Below are positions 11,440 through 23,300 of a stretch of DNA of 64,000 nt, piece by piece; positions within the stretch are counted from its first letter, which is position 1, and each line of letters begins with the position of its first letter. The notes beneath the pieces are model-generated. The model was given only the letters and a program-made list of their open reading frames with translations. It ran no database searches and was not told the DNA's origin. This DNA comes from Zantedeschia hybrid cultivar (taxonomy: Eukaryota; Streptophyta; Magnoliopsida; Alismatales; Araceae), in NCBI GenBank assembly GCA_030544215.1, contig JARZZO010000011.1:11828001-11892000 (forward strand), read 5' to 3'. A program made the position numbers and the translations under genes.

Positions 11440-12535
11440 GGCCTTCTGCTCCTCCTCTGCGTCGTCCCTTCACAGCAGCATCGCCCTTGGCTCCCCGGCA
11501 GAGAGGAGAGCTGCGGCGCCGCCGAGTTGCCACAGACAAGTCTTACTTAACAATGTGCCTATTTACATTTTATATTTGAAGCTAAATATTATGCATAAAT
11601 TAATAGATATTTTAATCTAATTTTTAGCATAAATTTATTAAAATCATTCTCATTTTTTAAAACTTAAAGTTATGCAAAATGAGAATGATTTTAATAATTT
11701 CACATAAATATACTTATTTTAAACAATGTGCTTATCTTAAACAAATTGTCGTGCATCGCACGGATTTAGAACTAGTGCATGAATAAGAAAATTACAAAGT
11801 TTACAAAGTACATTAAATACATACAAAAAAGAGTTACTGAATCACAGAAAGAACTGGGTGCAATAATCTATGTCCTAATTTATGACTCTCCTCAAACTCA
11901 ACCTTATTGTCCAGAGGGGTCCTACAATCTGGTTATAAGTTACAACAATAATGCAAGCTTTAATTAATTATCCACATCACCCATGAGAGTTCTTATAAAA
12001 TAATTATCATATTACAAAATTATAATACTTATGTAATACTCTTAGATACAAATATACAGATAACCAAATTATAAGATAGTCATTTCCTTATGCTAAAAAG
12101 ATAAGAACAATATTCTTATCTTTAAACATTGCAGATTTTTCTTTCCCATTTTAAATCTCCTTTTTGCAACCTCTTATATCTTATCTTTAAATATTTCACA
12201 TTATCATTTTCCATTTGAGATCTCTTTTCTATAACCTATATACCGAGGCAGGGTTGACTTTTCTTGTTGAGTAGGGTAGAACTTACAGTCAAGTGGTCAA
12301 TTTTTTGACCATGAACTTGGCATCCAAATTTAAGACAGTGATAAAACCATGATTAAAGGGTTATGCAGATATTTTCTAGAAAAGTAGATCATAATATAAG
12401 TGCCTAAGTGTAGATGCAGAGATAATCATTTTTACATTGTCTGAATTTTGAATCATCAGATATTCATTATAATCACCTTTTTTGAAAAACCTCCATTAAC
12501 AACAAATTGTATACCGTACCTTTGTCACCTGCTTC
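11440..12535. other. AT-rich flank, no gene; contains a long hairpin
   Basis: This sequence lies upstream of the tafazzin-like exon. It is AT-rich and has no convincing coding region. Confidence 0.5.
11637..11695. repeat. Perfect 20-bp inverted repeat
   Basis: Arms 11637-11656 and 11676-11695 are exact reverse complements with a 19-nt loop, and pairing continues imperfectly outward. This may be a small AT-rich MITE; ends and target duplication were not resolved. Confidence 0.7.
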
Positions 12536-12539
12536 TAAT

Positions 12540-14890
12540 GATTAATATCTCTTTTCAAGAATATCACTTTATTCAAACCATTGTGATCTAAGATAATTTT
12601 GTATAACACTTAAGTTAAATCATCTACAATTTTCAATATGTAACCATGCAAAAATAATAAACATAAATATATGTAATTACATTGTTGTCAATGAATAGAC
12701 TTAATTTTACAAAAGCAATAATAAATTTTATGAGTTTAGGACCCACTCGTTGGCTCACATACTGCAAAATCTGCACATGGTCAAATCTGAAATTCCTTCT
12801 TCTGATTTACTATCCACCGGAGCCTCCTGAAAAAATTATTAAGTGTGTTAGTAACACTCAGTAGACGTCAGAACTGTTACATACCTATATAAGTAATACT
12901 TGCTGCAATGCATGGCATCCATGCATAGCAGCCCGTACAAAAGTTAGGGGGCCAGTTTGGAGGCTTTTTTTTTTTTTTCTTGTCAGATCTTTTTTAATTT
13001 TTTTGGGACATCCGATCAAAAATTTGAAAGTATATCCAGGTTGCTTGGGTTGGCCCCGACTCGAATGTATATTAAAAAAAATAATAATAATAAACACAAA
13101 CCTCGATTTACGTGCAAAGTGTTTTTTAAAAAAAAGTATATACATTCGGGTAAGGGCCGACCCAAGCAAATCCGGATATACTCTCGGATTTTTGATCGGA
13201 CATCCCAAAAAAATTAAAAAAATCCGACAATAAAATAAAATAAAATAAAAAAACACCTCCAAACCGGTCCCCTAACTTTTGGACGGGCTGCACAGCAACC
13301 GTCCGTTCGTACCCGATCGGACGGCTGCTATGCATGGCATTGCAATCCACGTTAGATTGCAATGCCATGCATTGCAGCAAGTATTACTCTACCTATATAT
13401 AGAATAAACTCTTGTAAACATCTGATATCTTCAATCAATGCATGATCTGGAGACAATTTCATACATATATCATTGACCAAGAAATTACAAAAGATCTTTT
13501 CATAAATATTCCATAATTTATCCATGCATGCCTATTATGTACATCACATTCTTATCACATATATTTCTTATAAATAATCTGCACATATTAATACCTATAT
13601 GCCAAAGCATATCAAGTTCATACATAATTGACTTATATTCCAGCATGTTAATTTTTTACATATCTTGTTGCTTCATTTTTAACTAAGTTCTTAGTCTTCA
13701 TGCTTTTGCACAGATATCTAAACCACAATATAAAAGGGTGATAAACACCTCAGCGGACAAGTAGGGGTTTTGATTTTGATATAACTAGCTGAGATCGAAA
13801 ATCTTTATCCTACCGTCCACCAAACCAAAATTCAGTTTTAGAATTTTAATCTCCGTTGTCCTTGTGTCATAAATTGAGTACTGTCTCATTAGATATTTAT
13901 TTTGGGTTTTACCACACATATCCCCTTAAGATGGCATTATCTAAATATACTTAAAATTTAATTACTTCTTATAAAAGAGCTCAATTATACACAATTATAT
14001 ACAATTCAAAACAACGCCTTATAGCAGATTTGTAACTACACACAATTAAAATTTAATAAATAAATATTTAGTAAAAAATGCATATCATAATTAAAGTCAT
14101 AATCATGATGGTTTCAGTGATAAACTATACATACACTTGAAACATTTTTTCATAGTATTGTAAGATTATTTAATGTTCAAAAGTGCCTAAACTTGAAATT
14201 TATATATCAAAATAAAACTTAAAATAATTCAATTAACAAATAACATGTAATTAGTTCATTATACACCTGCCTAGAATACAGAATTTGAGCCGATTTATCA
14301 ATTTTTTATTTTTTTATAATTATTTCAATACCACACGCATGCTGCTTCTTCTATTTCTCTTTCTATTTTTTATTTTTATCAATTTTCTGTAGAAGGAAGG
14401 AGATATTTCTCCATAAACTCAGTAAAATCCACTATAAAACTGTTCAGACTCAACATAATCATAGACCACCCACTAGAAGTTTACGTGTCCCTTATAAGTC
14501 ACTCTTAAAGTGGAAGAAATAAATAATTTAATTCTATTAAAAATTAATTATAGATGTTCACATAATTAATAACTTACTTCTACAATAATACTAATTGACA
14601 TCTTGTTTTGTAATTGATATGTTCTATAATAGATAACTTATTATTACAGTACAACAAACTGATATCTTATTATGTAATTGATGTATTGTTCTGTAATCGA
14701 TAACTTACTACTATAGTAATGCTAATCGATTATATGTGTGCTGCTAATTGATATGTTATTATATAACTGATAACTTACTGCTATAGTAATGATAATCGAT
14801 TACATGTGTTATGCTAACTGATATATTATTCTGTAATTAATAATTTACTGCTACAATAACGCTTCTTGTAATTACTTTTTAAGCTTAACA
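12540..14890 (-). repeat. 3' LTR of a decayed Ty3-type element
   Basis: This block is collinear with 16640-19365. Examples are the GATTAATATCTCTTTTCA start, the CATACATATATCATTGA and CATGCATGCCTATT words, the CCACCCA/GTGTCCTTTATAA region and the AATTGATA minisatellite near the inner end. The copy is interrupted by a 499-bp MITE (12892-13390) that the other LTR lacks. Its inner end is shorter than the partner, so it is truncated. Ends are approximate. Confidence 0.65.
12892..13390. mobile_element. Mutator-like foldback MITE with 9-bp target duplication
   Basis: The element is flanked by acctatata at 12883-12891 and 13391-13399. Its ends (AGTAATACTTGCTGCAATGC and the inverted copy) match over 26 bp. 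The interior is a large inverted repeat and encodes nothing. The partner LTR has a single acctatatg at the corresponding place (around 16930) and no insertion, so an empty site supports the boundaries. A 9-bp duplication is typical of the Mutator superfamily. A second family member lies at 42354-42820. Confidence 0.8.
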
Positions 14891-16590
14891 AGCTTTGTTG
14901 AGGCCATCATGTAAGAAGTAAAGTCTTTAACAGAAGCTCCAACTCCATTTCTCTAAGTAGTGAGAGGCCTAGAATATCATCAGGAAATAAATCTAAGAAT
15001 TCTCTAACTACATCAATATCAGTGCGTGCCAACCTGCCACTATCAGTTGGTAGAGTCACTAAACTAGCTAAATATGCATCACATCCATTCCTCAACCATT
15101 TCATGGCCTTAATAGTTTGTCGCACTAAGGTCTTAGATATTGGTAAATGAATATATGCTCCTCAGGCTTTTAAAAAATTAACTTCTTTTTTCTACAATTT
15201 AAGAGTGTAAAATTTTCATCTAGCCAATTTATATCCAAGATTACGTCAAAATTATGTATATCTAGTAGAAAGACACATGCTGACATCACTTTTTCTTGAA
15301 TTTTCACATTAATCTTGAGAATAACACAAGTAGATCTAACTATTTCTCCTACTGATGTTACAATAGATAACTCTCCTATTTCTACAGGTTGTCTATCTTT
15401 TAATAATTCAACAAACTTCAAGAAAAAAAATGAATATGTAATACTAAGATCAAATAAAACTTTTGCATATATACCATCAATAAGAATTATACCTTCAACT
15501 ACAATAAAAGTACATTGAGCATCATGTTTGGTTAATGCATATACTCGCGCTTAGGCCCTCTACTGCTCTGGTGGTTACTGTCTCTGCAGCCTATTTGATC
15601 AATTCCTTGCTGAATGTCCCTTCTGTCCACAACTAAAGTATTTCCCAGTAGCATATCAACATTTAGTGCCTCTATATGACTTGTCACACTGCGGGTAGAC
15701 TGTAGCTTTTCCTTTTCTTGCTACTTGTTTAGTCTTTGAAAATGATATCTTCTTCCTCTTATCTTTCTTCTGAAAAGCAGTTGGATTATCCCTCTTTACT
15801 GGACCCTTTTTCCTTTCTTCAAGAAAATCTTCATACTCTGCCTCAACTGTGTAGGTTATCCTTACTACTACTGCCATAGTTTGATAATTTGGTAGTATCA
15901 CTCTACTTCGTATGTTGCCTTTCAATCTTCTCACAAATTTTTTTGCTCTCCTCAACTCATCTGCACAAATACGAGGGGCATGCTTTTCTAACTCAATAAA
16001 TTTTGCTTCATAACTTACCACTGACAAGTTTTCTCGAGTTAAATTTAAGAATTCTAATTCTTTCTTATCCATTACATCTTATGGAATATATTTGACATGA
16101 AATACATGAAGAAACTTCTCCCAACTAATGTCAACATTTCTATCTTGAAAAGTACTTCTTAATGCAGATTGCCTTTCATCTGTCCTATCTTGCAACATGA
16201 AAGTAGCCAGCACCACCTTATCTTGATATGTACACCTAATAGCATGAAAAATCTTTTCAATTTTTTGTACCTAGCTCTCTACAATGTTTGGCTGACTCAC
16301 CCCTTTGAAAGGAGGATGAATAATCTTCATAAACTTTTTCATCAAGGAGGCCCCAGCTAATCTATCTTGTTGTCCTTGTATTTGGGCCTCCAGTTGAGTT
16401 TGCATTCTTGCCTAGGCTTGGGCTTGTAGTTGCATCATTAGCACCAGCTTTAAAATGACTGCATAAAGTCTCCTAAATCTGCTGGAGATATGGCCTAAGC
16501 TGGTACCACCCCTTACTCATTCTCTCCTACTGTCCCAAGGGTACTACCCCTCCCTCCACAGGTTCCACTACATCTCTCTCTCCCGGCCAT
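14890..16590 (-). pseudogene. Ty3-type gag-protease remnant
   Basis: From 5' to 3' on the minus strand there is a gag-like region (15656-16590; LEFLNLTRENLSVVSYEAKF and a following RR-x-R-L segment). Then comes a damaged zinc knuckle with frame breaks (15600-15660, YFSCGQKGHSARN), and a retropepsin-like segment lacking its catalytic start (15170-15421, CVFLLDIHNFDVILDINWL). Last is the stretch normally preceding reverse transcriptase (14907-15125, VVREFLDLFPDDI). Reverse transcriptase, RNase H and integrase are absent, so a large internal deletion joins this to the 3' LTR. Several stops make it inactive. Confidence 0.75.
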
Positions 16591-16639
16591 AACTTGCAAA
16601 GGAGAACTAACTTAAATCAATATATCTTTCAATATTTAG

Positions 16640-19365
16640 ATTAATATCTTTTTCCAGGAATATCACCTTATCCAAATTGTTGTGATCTGACAGAATTTTG
16701 CATAGCACTTAGGCTAAACCATCCACAATTTTCAATACGTAATCATGCCAAAACCATAAAAATAAATATAGGATAATTACATTGTTGTCAACAGGGACGG
16801 TTAATCTTACATGTCAGGACCCACTCGCTGGCCCACAAACTATAGAATCTTCCCAAGATCAAATTTGAAATCCTTCCTTCTAATTTACGCAAGTGAAACA
16901 CATCATGTCGAGTTGACATATTTTGAAACACGTTACCTATATGTGATGTCTTTTAGAAGGACTGAAAATAGAAAGAAAATTGTGAATAAATTCAGAGAAA
17001 AACTATAGAAACTTGAAAGACGTCATTGACAGGTGACGAGATTCAAGAGGTGCGGCTAAAAATCCACAAATATTGAAAAAAAATCAACAAATTGAATATT
17101 TTAAAGACCATTTTGGGGCTTCATGATGATATGAGATTCACTCAACGCAAAATGTCAAAATTAGTGTGTTTACATACAGTTTCATACATATATCATTGAA
17201 CAAAGAATTAACAAAATGTCCTTTCATACATATTTCAGAATTTTGGAAATTAACAAAAGATCCTTTCATACATATTCCACAATTTATGAAATGAACAAAA
17301 GATCTTTTTATACATATTCTACAATATATCCATGCATGCCTATTGTGTATATCGTATTCTTATCACATATATTTCTCACGAATGACCTCAACATATCAAT
17401 ATTTATCTGTAATCTCAAAGTGGATCAGGTTCATACATAATCAATTCATATTCTAGCAGGTAAGTTTCTTACATATTCCACTGTTTATGTGTAGAGTAGA
17501 TAAATTGATACTTCATTTTTAACTGAAATAAGTTATTAATCTTCATGCTTTCGGACAGATATCAAAACCACAACATAATGGGTTATAAACACCTCGACAC
17601 TTGGACAAGTGAGTATCTTAGTCTCGATATAACCAGCTAGGACCGGAGGTCCACTGTTCATCAAACCAAAGTTCAGTTTTAGGATTTTAATTTCCATTGT
17701 CTTTGGGTCATAAATTGAATATTGCCACATCAGATATATACTATGGGTTCTTCTATACATACTATCTTAAGATGATACTGTCCAAACATGCTTAAAATTT
17801 AATTACTTCTTACACAATAGCTCAGTTATAACTTAGTTATAGCATATTTGTAATGATACACAATTAAAAGTTTATAAATAAATAGTTAATAAAAATTTAC
17901 ATCATAATTAAAGTCAAAATCATGATGATTTCAATGCTAAACTATACATATAATTGAAACATTTTTTTCATAACATTACAAGCTCATTGAATGCTCAAAA
18001 ATGCCTAAACTTGAATTTCAGATATCAAAATAAAACTTAAAATAATTTAATTAACAAATAATATGCAATTAGTTCATTATACACTTACCAAAAATGAAGA
18101 AACCTAGCCAATTTTATTAATTTTTTATTTTCTAAAATTATTTCAACATCACTGCACCCTTCTTCTTTTATTTTTCTATCTATTTCTTATTTTTTTGAAT
18201 TTTTTGTGGAAGGAATGAGATTTTTTCCAATGAAACTCAGCTAAAACTCACTACAAAACTATCCAAACTCTTAACACAGTCATAATCCACCCATGTGTCC
18301 TTTATAAATCACCCTTAAAGTGATAGAAATAAATAATTTAATTTATAAAAATTAATTATAGATGCTCACGTAATTGATAACTTATTGTACAATAAAGCTA
18401 ATTGGTATCTTATTTTTTAGTTGATAGCTTATTTTTTAATTGATAACTTACTACTACAATAATATTAATTGATACTTATTTTGTAATCATAACTTACTAT
18501 TAAGTAACACTAATTGATTATGTGTATTTTCTTAATTGATATGATGTTCTATAATTCATAACTTATTACTACAGTAATACTAATCGATTACATGTGTTTT
18601 ACTAATTAATATGTTATTCTGTAATTAATAATTTACTGTTACAATAACGCTAATCGATTATATGTTTCCTGTTAATTGATATGTTATTCTATAATTGATA
18701 ACTTATAGTAATATGTAATTGATAACTTACTACTATAATAATGTTAATCGATATCATGTTCTTTAATTAATATGTTATTTTGTAATCGATGACTTATTGT
18801 TTCAATAACACTCATTGATGTTTTGTTCTGTAATATATATTATTCTGTAACAATAACTTATTACTATAATAACGCTAATCGCATGTGCTCTACTAATTGA
18901 TATATTGTTCTTTAAATTTTAATTACATGACTTCAAATAATTTATTAATTATTCTTTTTATCAATTAACTAAATTAATTGAGTGACTTATATCAATTAAA
19001 TGAACTCTTTTCAACTTACTTATGACTACAATAACACTAATCGCATGTACTCTACTGATATATTGTTCTTTAAGTTTCAATTACATGACTTCATATAATA
19101 AAATTATTTTTTATCAATTAACTAAATTAATTAAATGACTTATATCAATTAAATGAACCCTTTTCAACTTATTTATTATTTCTTTATTTATTTTATTTAA
19201 TATTATTATTATCATTTTACTTATTTTTTCTTCTTTTCTTCTCTCTTCTCTCTTTTTTTTTTCTTCTTAGATCTATTACATTCTAATTAACATAACCATA
19301 CTATATTTAATTGTTAAATACTTATTAGAACTTAAAAGACTTTCTAAAATTTGAAACGTTATAGT
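16640..19365 (-). repeat. 5' LTR of the decayed Ty3-type element
   Basis: This is the longer partner of the LTR at 12540-14890. It carries an AT-rich minisatellite (about 18365-18900) of repeated AATTGATA(A/T)(C/G)TTA(C/T)T units and a further duplicated stretch at 18900-19180. The outer end is probably near TGTTACTATAACG (minus strand, about 19365). The extensive divergence between the LTRs implies an old insertion. No primer-binding site was recognised near 16620. Confidence 0.6.
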
Positions 19366-19651
19366 AACAAACACACCCGAAGTGTGCCAAGTACATCTTT
19401 CTAATGCTTATGGCCCCCATCCAAAATATCCAATGTTTGACAATTGAATCACAAAGATATTTCATTAATGCTGTAATGATTGAGATCATACATCCATGCC
19501 CATGTACAATATCTATAAAATAAACTGCTCATTTACAACAACACCCCCCCCCCTCCCCCATTGAATTTCTACACGTATACCATCATAGTTTATCGCATAT
19601 TCTAATCATGTTTCCATTTAACAGCTTCCTGGATCAGATGTGTCCAATTCC

Positions 19652-19838
19652 TTGATCTGCCCCCTTTGTTCCCCTTGAGCGACAAAGGATGCTCTGTCAA
19701 TGAACAGCTCCTTTACTCTGCATCAACTCTGCTCACTCAGATTCTTTGATCCACTTCCTTTGTTTGTTACCCGCGAGCGACACAGCATACTCTCTCAACA
19801 AACAGCTCCTTTGCTCTGCATGAACTTCGCTCACTCTC
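19652..19838. repeat. Imperfect tandem duplication at the 3' end of MDN1
   Basis: Two units of roughly 90-95 bp (about 19652-19740 and 19745-19838) share GAGCGAC, AACAGCTCCTTT, CTCTGCAT and GCTCACTC in order. The MDN1 stop codon lies in the second unit, so the 3' UTR holds a copy of sequence overlapping the last exon. Confidence 0.6.
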
Positions 19839-20342
19839 TTGCACTCTGCATCAGCTGAAACCACTACAGAAAATAATTGAAGAAACAGATTGGTAAGCAC
19901 ACTGAAGGTTCTTAAATCGATGAGTCACAGCAAGAAGAGAAATGCTCGTTCCATTTTCTCATGTTGCTTAGTTTGTTGGTAAGGGTAGAGAAAGATTCCT
20001 AACATAGGAAGTTACCTGCCGCAACAAGTCTGCAAAAGTTCTTGGAAGTGCTTCAATATTCCTTAGAAGAACATAATAAGGGAAAGGGAACGAGTCCATG
20101 TACTTCGTGCATGAAAATTTCCCACCAATAAATGAATACTCCTGACAGAACCAATAATAACCATAAGCAAAACGGAAATTTATGTAAGATAGTTCCTACA
20201 TTTGGAAGTATGGATGCCAGTGAATGTCTAACAATGCACGTACCGGGAGATCCATGATTGACTCATGGGGGTTGTCCAGGAGCACAAATGCAATCATTCT
20301 CTTCTTGCTTAAAATATCCCTAACACAGCGCCTCAATTTTTC
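19831..20342 (-). CDS. MDN1: MDN1 exons 40-42: C-terminus
   Basis: Exons 20244-20342 (EKLRRCVRDILSKKRMIAF...), 20016-20141 (EYSFIGGKFSCTKYMDSFPF... to DLLRQ) and 19831-19863 (WFQLMQSARE, stop TGA). The PFPYYVLLRNIEALPRTFAD stretch and the WF-LMQ end are typical of midasin C-termini. The last exon is only 33 nt and is easily missed by automated annotation. Confidence 0.93.
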
Positions 20343-23300
20343 CTGCTCACAAATGATATGTTATCATTAGCACTTTCTCTAGATCAAGATGAGTTGACAA
20401 TGCGTAAAAATGCTTGCCATATGTAAAAAGCCTATCAACTAAAAAAAGGTTATCAACTAATATATATCTGCAGTTCTATATGCGCCAGCGAATGTACTTA
20501 CTTTGTCTTGGAAGCGGCCATCAGCTATGATCAAAATGAGTTGCTTAAGGGGGTTAATTCCAGATGGCAATCGTGCCCTTGCCACCGCATTGTCAAGCAT
20601 GTTGTCAAGGTAGTTCAAGAGGTCAACCACCGGCTCATCCCTTATGGTGTTGTCTTGCTTGAATGACAAACTAGAGATTATCTGTCATGTCAGCCAAATA
20701 ATCAGCATAAAATAGCAGTCCAGGCATCAACAAATATTAAACTAATAAAGCATTGGCTACTTGATTCTATTAATGCCTTGGGTACTTCTGCGTTACTTGT
20801 GTGTTCCAACTAAAACACAAGTTAGATTAATCAAGTATCCAAATCCATATTAGTGCCCAAGCACTTGTGAAGATTGGTTAACCAATCATCCTAATGCATA
20901 GGCATTAATGTCTGGGTACGTTTGAGCATTTCCTTCTCATTTGATCCCATTCTTTGACTGATAAAAGTAGTGTACAACTTTCAGTACCAATGTCCAGAAT
21001 AGAACATCCAAAAATTTGGATAAATGGTATCAGGGAAAAAAAAAAATACTTACTTTAGTTCCAGTTTCCCCAGTAAAAGGCTGGTCAAAGTCATGAAGTA
21101 ACCTGATATTCCCCTTCTCACCAAAACTTGTTACAGCAAATTGTCCAACTTCAAGTTGTGACATGGCACGGCAGATCGTAACCAGAGCTTCAATTGCAAA
21201 ACTCCCACAATGGCTCTCTGACATACTTCGAGAATCATCAATTGCAACAACAACTTGGTAATCACGCTTGTTAGGTCTAGTCCGTCTCAGCCATATTTTA
21301 TCTTTCCGAAAATGGCTTGCAATGTAAGGAATGACCTAATGATTCCCAGAAAATGAAAACAGAAAAAGAAAAATCAGAAACAAAAAGGCATTAAAATGAG
21401 TATGGATTTTGGTAAAAAATCAAACCAACAGAGAACAGGGGGAAAGTCATTCAAGTTTTCAAGAAAGCGCAAATAGAGTACACCATTTTCTGGATGTATA
21501 ATCCCATTATGGACAAATATGTACCTTATCTACAAAAAAAAAAAAGGAAAACCATTATAAATAACGGACCCGTTAGAATGTTACCTTCTTCATATTTATT
21601 CGTTTGCCCGTTTTGTAGTCCCCCTGAAGCTTGCTTGCAAGAGTTGGCTCCAGCACCAAGCGCAACTGTTCACAGAGTTCCTGTGACTGTCTTGTAGTTG
21701 CACGTTCGTATCTTTTCCAGTCAACAAGAGAATCATGCTTCATTCCATCTGTTACATTATCAACTTCCATTTGCATAGACTGATCACCTGTGAATTTGTT
21801 GGACTGAAATGGTTGCTCAGATATAAAAGAGCTTTCAAATGAGACAAAATTTCCTGACCCACTTATTGAACTCTGTCTCTCAAAACCTTCCCCAGGCGCA
21901 TCAGTTCTGTCTACTGTGTCAAGCAACTGCTTCACTGACTGTTCTGATCTTTGTCTGGATATGGCAGTTTCCGACTTCTTAATATATTCATGCTCATAAT
22001 CTTCTTTCGTAATCTCCATTGGTTCATCATCAGTCTCTTTACTCACATGATCATCAGTTGTGGGATCTTTTTTATTGATGTTCTGATTAATCTGATCGGA
22101 AGTAGCTGGTCCTAGTGTTTGAGAACTGCCCTTCTCCATCTCTGAAATGAATTTGTATTCGTCTCCAGTACCATCTGCTGTGTGATCAGGAAGATCAGAC
22201 TGTTGCTCCTGTGAATCATCTGAAATTTTAGCTCGGTCTTTCCATTCCTCCAGAGCATCCCCAATGCTCCTATATGGATTTGAAGCAGTTCTTTGCAAGG
22301 ATGAAGGATCATCTTCTGAAGACTGAAGCTTCGGTTTATCAACAGAAAACATTTCACCATGACTCAAGTCTGGCAATGATGACTCACTCCTAGGAATATC
22401 AGAAGGTAAACCATTGGACAGAACAAAGTGCTTTTGCAGATCATGACTGTTGGACAAGTGTGCTTCAGGCATCATGTTCAAGTCAGCTGCAAAAGAATCA
22501 AGTACAGGTTCAAGAGATCCTTTTTCCAACAAAGGATCATTTCTGGGCTCTGTCTTCTCTAAGTCGGCAAATTCATGTGCAGCGCCCATCATGTCCGTTT
22601 CTGTGTCTTCAGAATTTTCCTTACCCACCTCATCACTCTCAATCTTTTCCACTTCACCAGATTCTTCTACATCCATGTGGTCTTCCATACTGTTGGACTG
22701 ACCACCTTCATCTTCCATATTTTCATCTATTCTTTCATCTAGATCAACTGAATCTTCAGCTTCATCCATGCCTACCTCTTCAAATTTTTGTTTCTGCTCA
22801 TCAAACTGCACACCAGAAGGGTCTTCAAATGCATTACTCTCATCCATTTTTACATCACCAGATGACTCTTCATCATCAGAAGCATTTGGATTCTCATTCT
22901 TTCCACTTAACCCCTCAGACTCTTCGTCGGTTAATTCTCCAGGCTCATTTATGTTGCTCGCAGCATCTTCCCTCCCTCTGAATTCCCTGCAACTTGGATC
23001 TATGTCTTTAACAGATGAACCTAATTCATATTTCTCTGTATTCTTATCAGCAGTGACATCTTCCTCCTTATTCCAAAGTTTCTCATCAACTACCTGACTG
23101 TCATCTACATCTTGTCCCATGACAGATTCAAGATTTATGTCTTCATTTTCACTTGAATCGTCACCTGAGTCTTCACTAACACTGAATGCATCAGCAGCAA
23201 AATCCTCATCCATTTCAATTCCTTTATCATTTTTACTTGGGACTTTATCAGAATTTTCAGTGCCTTGAATTTGCTGCAAAGTAAGGAGATGAGCTGAGAT

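Noticed and set aside
11081..11539. 152-codon minus-strand frame over the tafazzin-like exon
   Set aside because: Arg/Gly/Pro-rich shadow in another frame; the tafazzin similarity is in the frame starting at 11439.
22450..23097. Long open frames antisense to the MDN1 acidic exon
   Set aside because: They mirror the D/E/S-rich coding strand; no independent features.
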